Assembly: GCF_003966695.1 (NCBI RefSeq)
Contig: NZ_AP018829.1
Coordinates: forward strand, 124,001-188,000
Reading direction: 5' to 3'
Source: Asticcacaulis excentricus
GTDB lineage: Bacteria > Pseudomonadota > Alphaproteobacteria > Caulobacterales > Caulobacteraceae
Length of the DNA stretch: 64,000 nucleotides
The translations under genes were made by a program, and so were the position numbers. Position 1 is the stretch's first letter. The number at the start of each line of letters is the position of its first letter. Shown piece after piece: positions 41,093 to 50,354 of the stretch. The notes under the pieces were generated by a model. It was not told the DNA's origin, did no database searches, and saw only the letters and a list, made by a program, of their open reading frames with translations.

Positions 41093-42147
41093 TACTTGCC
41101 TCCCCGAACGAGATCAATGGCGATCGGCCAATGGTCGGAGGTGCCAGACCCCTCGCCGGTTTCGGCGTTGAAGCGGAAGGCCTTGGGACGCATGACCTGA
41201 TCTCGATCGTCCCACTGCAATTGTTCAGTGTCGGTCAGAACCGTGCGGAAGGTCTTGGGATCTATGGCCCAGTCCTGGCTCGCGCCGCTGGCCTTCTGGG
41301 TGATGACATCGAGATAGGACCAGGTCTTTTCGCGACCATAGAACTGGCTGCCGTTGCCACGGCAGACATTGTCCAGTTGTGCCGGCAAGACCCAGCCGGT
41401 AAAAGCCGCCGCAAGCCCTTTACGTTCTTCCGGCGCACAGTTGAAATTGAAGTCGCCCGCCGCCAGGATGACGTGGCTCTGCGGCAGTTTGGCGGCCAGG
41501 GCCGCTATCGTCTGTGCGGCGATTTCCCGGCACACGCGCGGATTGCCGCCGGACGGCAGATGTCCGCCAAAGAGGGTCAGCGTCTTACCGTCCTGCAGAG
41601 CCAGATCGACCTGCAAAAGGTCGCGCGTCGTACCGGCAGACCCATCGCGGCTCTTGCAGTCTGAGGCCTTTGTCAGATCCACCGGGAAAGATTTAGGTGT
41701 AAAGCCATTGGCCAGAGGCAGTTTGGACAGAAGGGCGACCTTGATCCCACGCTGATCGGGCTTAGGCGCCGGACGGTTGGGATCGGCGTCCAGCAGCACC
41801 GCTGTCACATAGGCGGCACCGGCGTTATTCAGTGCGCCTTTGATCGCCTCAAGGCTCGCCTGGCTTTCCACCTCGGTCAGGACGAGGACATCCGGCCCCC
41901 GTCCGAAATCAAAGCGCTGGATGACGCGCGCGACGTTTGCGGCTTTGGCCGACACCCAGGCCGGGGTGTTGATGACCTCGTTGCTCGAGCCATTGGGCGT
42001 CCGGGGGTCGTCTTCGGCGTCAAAGAAGTTTTCGACATTATAGGTCATGACGGTCAGGCGCGGTGCGGCCTCCTGCGCGGCAGCGCCGCCCGTAATGACA
42101 AGGCTCAACAGGCCGCTTACCAGCCAGGGGGCAGTTTTCAGGGTCAT
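41092..42147 (-). CDS. Secreted endonuclease/exonuclease/phosphatase-family protein
   Basis: A 351-residue EEP-fold hydrolase with a signal peptide (residues 1-24, ending GAAA). Family landmarks are MTYNVENFFDAEDD, VLVLTEVESQ (metal-binding Glu), ILAAGDFNFN (catalytic Asp and Asn) and the terminal SDHWPIAIDL (Asp-His). All active-site residues seem to be present, so a periplasmic or extracellular nuclease or phosphodiesterase is likely. The natural substrate is not evident. It is followed by the WYL-like membrane protein gene with a one-base overlap. Confidence 0.9.
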   Translation of the reverse strand: MTLKTAPWLVSGLLSLVITGGAAAQEAAPRLTVMTYNVENFFDAEDDPRTPNGSSNEVINTPAWVSAKAANVARVIQRFDFGRGPDVLVLTEVESQASLEAIKGALNNAGAAYVTAVLLDADPNRPAPKPDQRGIKVALLSKLPLANGFTPKSFPVDLTKASDCKSRDGSAGTTRDLLQVDLALQDGKTLTLFGGHLPSGGNPRVCREIAAQTIAALAAKLPQSHVILAAGDFNFNCAPEERKGLAAAFTGWVLPAQLDNVCRGNGSQFYGREKTWSYLDVITQKASGASQDWAIDPKTFRTVLTDTEQLQWDDRDQVMRPKAFRFNAETGEGSGTSDHWPIAIDLVRGGK

Positions 42148-42216
42148 GACGGGCTCCTTTGATATTGGCTCATTTACCGACAGGGCTTCGATGCCGTCCA
42201 GCGGTTTTGAGGTGCA

Positions 42217-42579
42217 CTACCCCGAAACGGCGGTCGCCTGCGCCGCTTCGAGCGTCGCCATGGCCTCAACAAAGCTCAGGCTATTACCTGCCTGCGGCAG
42301 GTCAAACGCGACACCTTCAAAATCAGCAAAGACCCATTTGTCCTCGCGCAGCATACGCAGGGTCGCGCCATCACGCGAGACGTCCTTTCGATCGACCTCG
42401 GTCATGGCCCGCGTCTCCCAGTCAGTAAGCAGCTTTTCAATTCGACGCTGCATGGACGTCAGGGTGCCGGCCGCACAGGCGCGACCTTTGACAAGCGGTT
42501 GCGGCAGGTCTCGCAAGGCGGCGATCATTGCGGCCAGGCGGTCATGATAGAGGCCCAAGCCTTCGGGGTTGAGGCTCAT
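42217..42579 (-). CDS. Hypothetical protein (120 residues)
   Basis: No known family recognised. The protein starts MSLNPEGLGLYHDRLAAMIA and is mainly helical with a conserved-looking DKWVFADFEGVAFDLPQAGN section. There is no signal peptide or membrane segment. It lies upstream of the secreted EEP gene on the same strand with a 69-bp gap and divergent from the SRAP gene. Confidence 0.7.
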   Translation of the reverse strand: MSLNPEGLGLYHDRLAAMIAALRDLPQPLVKGRACAAGTLTSMQRRIEKLLTDWETRAMTEVDRKDVSRDGATLRMLREDKWVFADFEGVAFDLPQAGNSLSFVEAMATLEAAQATAVSG

Positions 42580-42687
42580 ATCATCCTTCCGATCTGTCAG
42601 CGAGAGCGGTGGGGTGCCACGCTGTTATAGCCCTTGGCAAGGTGCCGATATTGGGTTTCACTGAACGGCCCACAGGAAGAACGACCG

Positions 42688-43401
42688 ATGTGTAATCTCT
42701 ACTCAATGACCAGCAATAAAGCGGCCATTCGCGCCCTTGCCCGGGTCCTTAAATCATCGGTCGGCAATCTGCCCCTGTTCGAATACATCGGCGCCAATGG
42801 GTTTGGCCCCATTGTGCGCAACACCGGCGAGGGCCGCGAACTGGCCATGTGCCGGTGGGGGATGCCCTCTCCGCCTTTCACGCTCAAGGGCAAAAACTAC
42901 GATGCCGGTGTCACCAATATCCGCAACACGGACAAGCCCTACTGGGCCAAATGGCTGACGGATCCGGCAAACCGGTGCCTCGTGCCGTTTACGTCCTTCT
43001 CGGAGCCCGATCAGGTGTCCGGCAGCAATGTCATCCACTGGTTCGCCCAAAGCCCTGAGCGCCCCCTGCTCTTCTTTGCCGGCATCTGGACGCCTCAGTG
43101 GACCTCCGTGCGCAAGGTCAGGGACGGCGAGACGACGGATGACCTCTATGCCTTCCTGACCACGACGGCGAACGCCGAAGTCGGCGCGATTCATGACAAG
43201 GCTATGCCCGTTATTCTGACGACGGAAGCCGAGTGCGACCTGTGGATGACGGGCTCATGGAGCGAGGTTCAGTTGCTGCAGCGCCCCCTACCCGACGGTA
43301 GCCTAAGCGTCGTGGCGACCGGACGGCGCAAGGACGGGCCGCATCTGGATGAGTTGAATAGCCTTTCAGGTGGGTCCGCCACGCAAGATTCGTTGCTCTA
43401 G
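42688..43401 (+). CDS. SRAP-family protein (YedK/HMCES-like)
   Basis: A 237-residue SOS-response-associated peptidase-type protein that forms a covalent link to abasic sites in single-stranded DNA. The start at 42688 puts the catalytic cysteine at position 2 (MCNLYSMT), exposed once Met is removed; an in-frame upstream start would destroy this. Other family features are the CRWGMPSPP loop, NIRNTD, RCLVPFTSFSEPD (conserved Glu) and HDKAMPVIL (active His). With the imu cassette, the cargo region has two DNA-damage functions. No LexA box was recognised in front of it. Confidence 0.93.
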   Translation: MCNLYSMTSNKAAIRALARVLKSSVGNLPLFEYIGANGFGPIVRNTGEGRELAMCRWGMPSPPFTLKGKNYDAGVTNIRNTDKPYWAKWLTDPANRCLVPFTSFSEPDQVSGSNVIHWFAQSPERPLLFFAGIWTPQWTSVRKVRDGETTDDLYAFLTTTANAEVGAIHDKAMPVILTTEAECDLWMTGSWSEVQLLQRPLPDGSLSVVATGRRKDGPHLDELNSLSGGSATQDSLL

Positions 43402-43575
43402 GTTTCAATAGCCGTCATGTCAATGACAATTAAATAATCAGCATACGGATTATTTGCCGTCGTCTGAATCTAAAGCTACGCCGACGCCCTACGCCCTTCA
43501 TTTCCCAGTTGCCGTTGCTCCGTTTGTCGCTGTCACTGAGCTCTCCACACGCCGCCTTTGGCCCCGGAGACGAAC

Positions 43576-44547
43576 ATGGCAGACGGACAAAACATCATCC
43601 CCATGGCGTTGTCGCGCAGCACGCTTATGCTGCGCTCCGCGCTTGGGACTGACATCACCGCCTTCATGGAGGACCCGGAAACGGTCGAGGTGATGCTGAA
43701 CCCGGATGGGCGCCTTTGGGTCGACCGGTTAGGACGCGGTCTTGTCGAGACGGGCTGCAGTCTCGGCGTTTCAGCCGGTGAACGCATCATCCGGCTTGTC
43801 GCCGATCATGTGGGGGTTGAAGTCCACAAGGCGTCACCGCGCCTGTCCGCCGAACTGCCCGAGAGCGGTGCCCGTTTTGAAGGCCTCCTGCCGCCGCTGG
43901 TATCCGGCCCCACATTTGCCATTCGCAAACCCGCGGGCGTCGTCTTCACGCTTGGCGACTATGTCCGAAAAGGCATTCTGACAGAGCTACAGGCTGACCT
44001 CTTGCGCTCTGCCGTTCTGAGGCGTCGTAACATCCTGGTGGTGGGCCCGACCTCTTCGGGCAAGACGACGCTGACCAATGCCCTTTTGGCAGAGGTCGCC
44101 AAGCAGGATGATCGTGTCATCCTGATCGAAGATACCCGTGAACTTCAGTGCGCCGCTCCCAATTGTGTTGCCCTGAGAACCCGCGAGGGCACCGCCAGCC
44201 TGTCTGATCTCGTCCGATCCTCATTGCGGCTTCGTCCCGACCGCATACTCATCGGCGAGGTCCGCGGCGCAGAAGCCCTTGAACTTCTCAAGGCCTGGGG
44301 CACTGGGCATCCCGGGGGCGTCGGCACCTTGCATGCCGGTTCGGCTCTGGGTGCGTTGCTGCGTCTGGAGCAACTGATCCAGGAAGCCACGGTCACCGTT
44401 CCCCGACATCTGATCGCCGAGACCATCAACCTCATCGCGGTTCTCGAAGGCCGGGGCCTTGAACGCCGCCTCTCAGAGCTTGTCGAAGTCCGTGGGCTTG
44501 GACCCGGCGGCGAGTATCAGCTTTTCCCCCTCCCTCACCCGCACTGA
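43576..44547 (+). CDS. trbB: TrbB, conjugal transfer ATPase
   Basis: A 323-residue VirB11-type hexameric ATPase of the Trb type IV secretion system. Walker A is GPTSSGKT at 157-164; the Asp box RVILIEDTRELQ and the Walker B/His-box regions (RILIGEVRGAEAL, GHPGGVGTLHAGSA) follow. The ATG at 43576 has GGAG 7 bases upstream and is preferred over a TTG 18 bases earlier. It is the first gene of a tightly packed ten-gene operon. Its usual upstream neighbours traG and copG are about 19.5 kb away. Confidence 0.96.
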   Translation: MADGQNIIPMALSRSTLMLRSALGTDITAFMEDPETVEVMLNPDGRLWVDRLGRGLVETGCSLGVSAGERIIRLVADHVGVEVHKASPRLSAELPESGARFEGLLPPLVSGPTFAIRKPAGVVFTLGDYVRKGILTELQADLLRSAVLRRRNILVVGPTSSGKTTLTNALLAEVAKQDDRVILIEDTRELQCAAPNCVALRTREGTASLSDLVRSSLRLRPDRILIGEVRGAEALELLKAWGTGHPGGVGTLHAGSALGALLRLEQLIQEATVTVPRHLIAETINLIAVLEGRGLERRLSELVEVRGLGPGGEYQLFPLPHPH

Positions 44548-44558
44548 AAGGATACGTC

Positions 44559-44879
44559 ATGCGTTCATGTTCTAACCTCGTAACGGTCGCGGCCACGACT
44601 CTGGCCATCTCTGCGGTGTTCGCCGCCCCCGCACTCGCCGCCGGTTCCGGCATGCCGTGGGAGACACCTCTGCAAAACATCCTGCAATCCATCGAAGGGC
44701 CCGTGGCCAAGATCGTCTCGGTCATCATTATCATCGTCACGGGGCTGACGCTGGCCTTCGGCGAAAGCAGCGGCGGATTCCGACGCCTGATTCAAATCGT
44801 CTTCGGACTCTCCATCGCCTTCGCTGCCTCCTCCTTCTTTCTGACCTTCTTCTCCTTCGGCGGCGGGGCGCTGATCTGA
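44559..44879 (+). CDS. trbC: TrbC, pilin-like protein
   Basis: A 106-residue VirB2-type pilin precursor with a long signal segment (about residues 1-28, ending ALAAG) and two hydrophobic helices (VSVIIIIVTGLTLAFGESSG and IVFGLSIAFAASSFFLTFFS). In RP4-type systems TrbC is cleaved and may be cyclised; no enzyme for this is visible here. Its stop overlaps the trbD start (ATGA). Confidence 0.93.
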   Translation: MRSCSNLVTVAATTLAISAVFAAPALAAGSGMPWETPLQNILQSIEGPVAKIVSVIIIIVTGLTLAFGESSGGFRRLIQIVFGLSIAFAASSFFLTFFSFGGGALI

Positions 44880-45160
44880 TGTCGGCCGGTTCCGCAGACA
44901 ACGGCGTCCCCCCCGCCTACGCGGCACCGGTCTACAGGGCTCTGATAGAGCCCATCCTGATGGCCGGCGCCCCGCGGGCGCTGGCCATCGTCAACGGCAC
45001 AGTGGCCGCCGCTTTGGGGCTGGGTTTGCGCCTGTGGGTCGCAGGACTGGTTCTGGGCCTGATCGGCCACGCACTGGCCGTCTGGGCGGCACGCAAGGAT
45101 CCCGATTTCGTCGAGGTCGCCCGTCGCCACATACGACTGCCCTCCTACTTCGATGTGTGA
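44879..45160 (+). CDS. trbD: TrbD
   Basis: A 93-residue VirB3-type inner-membrane protein. It opens MSAGSADNGVPPAYAAPVYR and has two hydrophobic helices (PRALAIVNGTVAAALGLGLR and LVLGLIGHALAVWAA), then the family ending HIRLPSYFDV. It starts inside the trbC stop and ends 3 bases before trbE. Confidence 0.92.
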   Translation: MSAGSADNGVPPAYAAPVYRALIEPILMAGAPRALAIVNGTVAAALGLGLRLWVAGLVLGLIGHALAVWAARKDPDFVEVARRHIRLPSYFDV

Positions 45161-45163
45161 GAC

Positions 45164-47590
45164 ATGTTCAATCTCTCAGAGTACCGTAGGCGCCAGACCC
45201 AACTCAGCGACTATCTGCCCTGGGCCGCGCTCGTCGCGTCAGGCATTGTCCTCAACAAAGACGGCTCGCTGCAGCGGACACTCCGTTTCCGGGGGCCGGA
45301 CCTTGATAGCGCCATCGCGGTTGAACTCAGCGCCATCAGCCAGAGACTGAACAGCCTCTTTCGGCGGCTGGGTGAAGGCTGGAGCCTGTGCATCGAAGCC
45401 CAGCGTATCGCCGCCTCCGACTACCCCCAAAGCGTGTTCGATGATCCCGCCTCAGCTCTGGTCGATGCCGAACGCCGCGCGTCCTTTGAAGCGTTTGAGG
45501 CCCACTTTGAATCCCGCTATTTCCTGACCCTCGTCTATCTGCCACCCCAAGACCTGAAGGCCAGGGGGCAGACCTGGCTGTTCGAAGGTGGGGCGAGCGG
45601 TGATACCGCCGTCTGGGACCGGGTGTCCGTCTTTCAGGATCAGACCGAACGCGTGCGCAAGATGATCGAAGGCCTGATGCCCGAGTGCGACTGGCTCGAT
45701 AACCCCGGCACGCTCACCTATCTGCATTCGACCGTTTCAACGCGTTCACACACGGTGGCTCCACCCGAGGTTCCGATGCATCTGGACGCCCTTCTGGCGG
45801 ACCAGCCCTTGACGGGTGGCCTGTCGCCCAAGCTCGGCGACCATCATCTGCGCATCCTCTCCATAACAGGCTTTCCAGGCGCAACCGTGCCCGGCCTTCT
45901 TGATGACCTTAACCGCCTGGGCTTTGCCTATCGCTGGTCAACGCGGGCGCTCCTTATGGATAAGGTCAGCGCTGGCAAGGTCTTAACCCGAATCCGGCGT
46001 CAATGGTTTGCCAAAAGGAAAAGCGTCGGCGCCATCCTGAAGGAGGTGATGACAAATGAGGCCTCGGCACTGGTCGACAATGACGCGGCCAACAAGGCCG
46101 CCGATGCCGATGCCGCCTTGCAGGACTTAGGTGCCGATCTCGCCGGCTACGCCTATGTCACGATCACGCTTGTCGTCTCAGACGCCGACGCAAACCTCGC
46201 CGATGAGAAGGCTCGCCTGCTCGAAAAGACGATCCAGGCCCGAGACTGCGTTTGCGTCAACGAAGGTCTCAATGCCGTCGACGCCTGGCTGGGCAGTCTG
46301 CCCGGCCATCTCTACGCCAATGTGCGCCGCCCCCCGATCTCCACCTTAAATCTCGCCCACCTTATGCCGGTATCCGCCGTCTGGGCAGGCCCCGATCACA
46401 ACGGGCATCTGAATGGGCCCCCGCTCTGCTTCGCAAAGACCGAGGGCAGCACGCCGTTTCGTCTGTCGCTGCATGTCGGTGACGTGGGCCACACCCTTGT
46501 GATCGGACCTACAGGTGCGGGCAAATCCGTTCTTCTGGCCCTGCTCGCCCTGCAGTTTCGACGCTATGCGGGTGCGCAGGTTTTCGCCTTTGACTTCGGC
46601 CTATCCCTGCGCGCCGCCGGGCTGGCCATGGGCGGTGACTGGCATGATCTCGGCGAACCGGAACAGGGGAATATCCGGCTCCAGCCCCTTCGTCGCATCG
46701 ATGAGACCGCTGAATGCGCCTGGGCCTCAGACTGGCTGTGTGATCTTCTCGCGCGCGAAGGTATTGAAACCACCCCGGACGTTAAGGCCCACCTCTGGTC
46801 GGCACTCTGCGCACTGGCATCGGCACCTGCTGATCAACGTACCCTCTCAGGAATGTGCGCCCTCATCCAGTCATTGCCTCTAAAGCAGGCCTTAAAGCCC
46901 TATTGCCTTGAAGGCCCAAACGGCGCGTTGCTTGATAATGACGCCGATACCCTCAGCCTGAAGCCCATCCAGATCTTTGAAACGCAAGGTCTGATAGGCA
47001 CACCGCCGGCGGCCTCTGTCCTCGCCTACCTCTTTCATCGGATCGAAGGCCAGCTTGATGGCCGCCCGACCCTCATCCTGATCGACGAAGGCTGGCTGGC
47101 CCTTGATGACCCAACGTTTTCCGGACGCCTGAAAGAGTGGCTGAAGACACTCCGCAAGGCCAATGCGAGCGTTCTCTTCGCCACGCAAAGCCTCGCCGAT
47201 ATCGAACGTAGCGCCATTAGCGCGGCCCTTATAGAGAGTTGCCCGTCAAGGATCTTCCTGCCCAACGCCGCCGCGCTCGAGCCAGGCCTTAGCCCCCTTT
47301 ATCGACGCTTTGGTCTGAACGACCGGCAGATCGAGATCATTGCTTACGCCCAGCCGCGTCGGGACTACTACCTGCAGTCCCCGCTCGGAAACCGCCTGTT
47401 CGATCTCGATCTCGGCGAGGTCGCTCTAAGCCTGTGCGCCTCAGCGTCCAAGGCCGATCAGACCGACATCGACCGCATAGTTCGCGACCACGGACGAGAC
47501 GCCTTTTTGCCCGCGTGGCTTCGCTTCAAGGGCGTCGAATGGGCCGCCGCTCTCATCTCTCCCCCCGCGCAACCGGAGCCTTCCCTATGA
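45164..47590 (+). CDS. trbE: TrbE, conjugal transfer ATPase
   Basis: An 808-residue VirB4-type ATPase. It opens MFNLSEYRRRQTQLSDYLPW, has Walker A GPTGAGKSVLL at about residues 448-458, and Walker B PTLILIDEGWLALDD near 640. It powers assembly of the secretion channel and pilus. It is full-length and without visible damage. The end overlaps the trbJ start by 4 bases. Confidence 0.96.
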   Translation: MFNLSEYRRRQTQLSDYLPWAALVASGIVLNKDGSLQRTLRFRGPDLDSAIAVELSAISQRLNSLFRRLGEGWSLCIEAQRIAASDYPQSVFDDPASALVDAERRASFEAFEAHFESRYFLTLVYLPPQDLKARGQTWLFEGGASGDTAVWDRVSVFQDQTERVRKMIEGLMPECDWLDNPGTLTYLHSTVSTRSHTVAPPEVPMHLDALLADQPLTGGLSPKLGDHHLRILSITGFPGATVPGLLDDLNRLGFAYRWSTRALLMDKVSAGKVLTRIRRQWFAKRKSVGAILKEVMTNEASALVDNDAANKAADADAALQDLGADLAGYAYVTITLVVSDADANLADEKARLLEKTIQARDCVCVNEGLNAVDAWLGSLPGHLYANVRRPPISTLNLAHLMPVSAVWAGPDHNGHLNGPPLCFAKTEGSTPFRLSLHVGDVGHTLVIGPTGAGKSVLLALLALQFRRYAGAQVFAFDFGLSLRAAGLAMGGDWHDLGEPEQGNIRLQPLRRIDETAECAWASDWLCDLLAREGIETTPDVKAHLWSALCALASAPADQRTLSGMCALIQSLPLKQALKPYCLEGPNGALLDNDADTLSLKPIQIFETQGLIGTPPAASVLAYLFHRIEGQLDGRPTLILIDEGWLALDDPTFSGRLKEWLKTLRKANASVLFATQSLADIERSAISAALIESCPSRIFLPNAAALEPGLSPLYRRFGLNDRQIEIIAYAQPRRDYYLQSPLGNRLFDLDLGEVALSLCASASKADQTDIDRIVRDHGRDAFLPAWLRFKGVEWAAALISPPAQPEPSL

Positions 47591-48339
47591 CCTCCCACCC
47601 GTCACGCCGGTCTCTTCTCGGCGTTCCTCTTTTGGGTTTGCTGACAGGCGGTCTTTTGCCGTCGCTGGCATCGGCTCAGATAGTGGTCTTTGATCCCAGC
47701 ACCTATGCCCAAACGGTTCTGACCGCGACCCGCGCCCTGCAGCAGATCAATAACCAGATCGCATCGCTGCGCAATCAGGCGCAGTCTCTGATCAATCAGG
47801 CCCGCAATCTCACGGCCCTGCCCTACTCGGCTCTGTCTGAATTACAGGCCACGCTGGCCAAGACCCGCGCCCTGATCTCGCAGGCCCAGAACATCGCCTA
47901 CGAGGTCCGCTCAATCGATGAGACCTTCAAAAAACTCTACAGCCTTGAGGCCCTGACGGGCACCGACAGGGCCCTCGTTGAGAACGCCAAGGCACGCTGG
48001 AAGACGACCGTTGGCGGGCTGCAGGATGCGATGCGATTACAGGCCACCGTCATGGGAAACCTGTCTGCCAACCAGACACAGATGGCGGCCCTTGTTACCG
48101 CTAGTCAGTCGGCCGACGGCGCCTTATCGGCCACACAGGCCGGCAACCAGATCTTGGCCTTGCAGGTCCAGCAGCTCAATGACCTCACCGCCCTGATGGC
48201 CGCCAATGCGCGCGCTCAAAACATCAAGGCTGCGGACGACGCCGCGGCGGCGGCGGAAGCGCAGGAGAAGCGCAAACGCTTTCTGCAGCGCCGCAAGGGC
48301 TATGCGCCCGGCTCAGCCAAGATGTTCTACGAGGACTGA
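47587..48339 (+). CDS. trbJ: TrbJ
   Basis: A 250-residue VirB5-type exported protein. It has a signal peptide of twin-arginine-like look (SRRSLLGVPLLGLLTGG, ending ASA) and a long helical body rich in Gln/Asn/Ala (LQQINNQIASLRNQAQSLIN), as in minor pilus components. The lysine-rich tail KRKRFLQRRKGYAPGSAKM is typical. The start at 47587 is set by the ATGA overlap with trbE. Confidence 0.94.
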   Translation: MTSHPSRRSLLGVPLLGLLTGGLLPSLASAQIVVFDPSTYAQTVLTATRALQQINNQIASLRNQAQSLINQARNLTALPYSALSELQATLAKTRALISQAQNIAYEVRSIDETFKKLYSLEALTGTDRALVENAKARWKTTVGGLQDAMRLQATVMGNLSANQTQMAALVTASQSADGALSATQAGNQILALQVQQLNDLTALMAANARAQNIKAADDAAAAAEAQEKRKRFLQRRKGYAPGSAKMFYED

Positions 48340-48342
48340 GCC

Positions 48343-49668
48343 ATGACCAATACCGGCGTCATCGACCAGTTTCTGGAAGTCTTCACCCGCTACATCGACA
48401 GCGGCTTCGGACTTGTGCAGGGCGATGTGGCCTTCGTGGCCACGACGCTGATCGTCATCGATATGACACTGGCCGCGCTCTTCTGGACCTTCGATGGTGC
48501 CGCCGAAAACGATATTCTGGCGCGCCTGATCAAAAAGACGCTGTTTGTCGGCGCTTTTGCCTATCTCATCAGCAACTGGAACCACTTAGCAGCCATCGTC
48601 TTCAACAGTTTCGCAGGCCTCGGACTCAAAGCTGCAGGCACCGGTTTCTCGGTCGCCGACCTGATGCGACCCGGCAAGCTGGCCCAGACGGGGCTTGACG
48701 CCGGCGCCCCGCTTCTCGAGGCCGCCTCAGATGTGATGGGGGCCTCCACCCTCTTTCCCGACTTGATCCAGATCGGCTGTTTAGGGCTCGCCTGGCTCTT
48801 GGTGGTTCTCGCCTTCTTCATCCTGGCGATCCAGATGTTCGTCGTCCTTATCGAGTTCAAGCTGACGACGCTTGCAGGCTTTGTCCTCATCCCATTTGGT
48901 CTTTTTGGCAAATCCGCCTTCATGGCCGAAAAGGTCCTCGGCAACGTCGTCTCGTCGGGCATCAAGGTTTTGGTACTGGCCGTTATTACCGGTATCGGCT
49001 CAACGCTCTTCGATACGTTCGTGCGGGACTTCGGAGACGCCTTGCCTACCATCGAAGACGCCATGGCTGTGGTGCTGGCCGCCCTCACCCTCCTGGGGCT
49101 TGGCATTTTCGGTCCCTCGATTGCCAATGGCCTGGTCTCTGGCGGTCCCCAACTTGGCGCAGGTTCCGCCGTTGGCACAGGCCTCGCCGCCGCAGGCGCG
49201 GTTGGTGCAGGTGTTGCCGGTATTGGCATGGCGGCCCGAGGCGCTTTGGCGCTTGGCGCCGGGGCGGCGGGTCTGGCACGCGGGGGCGCGGCGGCCGCTG
49301 GCGCGGCCCAGGCCGCCTATGGAATGGGGGCCATGGGCCGAAAGGGTGCCTCGGCCGTGGCAGGCGGTTTGAGCAGCGTGGCGCGTGCCGCAGCCTCCCC
49401 TCTCGCCCGTTCGGTTGAAGCCACCACGAGGGCGTTTCGCGACAGCTATGCGCAAGGGGTGAAAGGCGGATTTGAGGCAAGCGGCGGCACCGTCGGCCAA
49501 AGATCTGCCTCGGGAGCTCAAACACCTTCCGCCGAGGCCCCGCAGTGGGCGCGCGATATGCGCCGTAACCAGTCCTTCCACGCCGCCTCGAGCGCTTCCA
49601 TCCATGCTGTGCGCTCAGGGGATGCCGCCGGTGGAGGCCATACCGTGAATCTCAATCAGGGTGAATAG
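48343..49668 (+). CDS. trbL: TrbL
   Basis: A 441-residue polytopic VirB6-type membrane protein. Five to six hydrophobic helices fall between residues about 25 and 260, followed by a Gly/Ala-rich segment (about 265-350) and a polar tail. It would form the inner-membrane channel part. The gene for the entry-exclusion lipoprotein TrbK, often found between trbJ and trbL, is absent. Confidence 0.94.
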   Translation: MTNTGVIDQFLEVFTRYIDSGFGLVQGDVAFVATTLIVIDMTLAALFWTFDGAAENDILARLIKKTLFVGAFAYLISNWNHLAAIVFNSFAGLGLKAAGTGFSVADLMRPGKLAQTGLDAGAPLLEAASDVMGASTLFPDLIQIGCLGLAWLLVVLAFFILAIQMFVVLIEFKLTTLAGFVLIPFGLFGKSAFMAEKVLGNVVSSGIKVLVLAVITGIGSTLFDTFVRDFGDALPTIEDAMAVVLAALTLLGLGIFGPSIANGLVSGGPQLGAGSAVGTGLAAAGAVGAGVAGIGMAARGALALGAGAAGLARGGAAAAGAAQAAYGMGAMGRKGASAVAGGLSSVARAAASPLARSVEATTRAFRDSYAQGVKGGFEASGGTVGQRSASGAQTPSAEAPQWARDMRRNQSFHAASSASIHAVRSGDAAGGGHTVNLNQGE

Positions 49669-49670
49669 CC

Positions 49671-50354
49671 ATGCTGAAGTCCACCTCATCTCGATACAGC
49701 GAAACCCCCGCGCCGATCACGCCCTACCAGGCAGCCGCCAAAGCCTGGGATGACCGCATGGGCTCCGCGCGCGTTCAGGCCAGAAATTGGCGGTTGATGG
49801 CCTTTTGCGCGCTCGGTTTAAGTGCGGGCCTCGCCTCTGCCCTCGTCTGGCAATCCGCCCGCGGCCATATCGTGCCCTGGGTGGTAGAGATCAGCCCGCA
49901 GGGCCAGGTGCAGGCGGTCGCCCCCGCTCAGGGCGACTATACACCGACTGACCCGCAAATCGCCTTTCAGCTTTCGGAGTTTATTGCGCAGGTGCGCTCG
50001 GTCCCTGCAGACCCCGTCGTGATGCGTCGCAACTGGCTGAAAGCCTATGACTTTACGAGTGACATCGGAGCGCAGGCCCTGAACGGTTACGCCCAAGGCA
50101 ACGATCCGTTCGCCCGCTCGGGCACGGAACAGGTCGATATCGAGGTCACGAGCGTCCTTCGCGCCTCTCCAACATCCTTCCGCGTCACATGGCTCGAGCG
50201 CCGATACGTCTCCGGCCAACTCGCGGCCACCGAGCGCTGGCAGGCGATCTTGACTGTACAGATCATACCGCCCCGCGATCCGGAGCGCCTGCGCAAGAAC
50301 CCCCTCGGCCTTTACGTCACCGCCCTCACCTGGACCCGCGAGCTAAACCCATGA
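49671..50354 (+). CDS. trbF: TrbF
   Basis: A 227-residue VirB8-type protein: a cytoplasmic N-terminus, one membrane helix (about residues 42-62, LMAFCALGLSAGLASALVWQ) and a periplasmic NTF2-like domain ending FRVTWLERRYVSGQLAATER. It is a bitopic scaffold of the Trb channel. It overlaps trbG by 4 bases. Confidence 0.95.
   Translation: MLKSTSSRYSETPAPITPYQAAAKAWDDRMGSARVQARNWRLMAFCALGLSAGLASALVWQSARGHIVPWVVEISPQGQVQAVAPAQGDYTPTDPQIAFQLSEFIAQVRSVPADPVVMRRNWLKAYDFTSDIGAQALNGYAQGNDPFARSGTEQVDIEVTSVLRASPTSFRVTWLERRYVSGQLAATERWQAILTVQIIPPRDPERLRKNPLGLYVTALTWTRELNP

Noticed and set aside
49000-49605. Minus-strand frames opposite trbL
   Set aside because: trbL is a standard member of the operon; its Gly/Ala-rich region produces long antisense frames.
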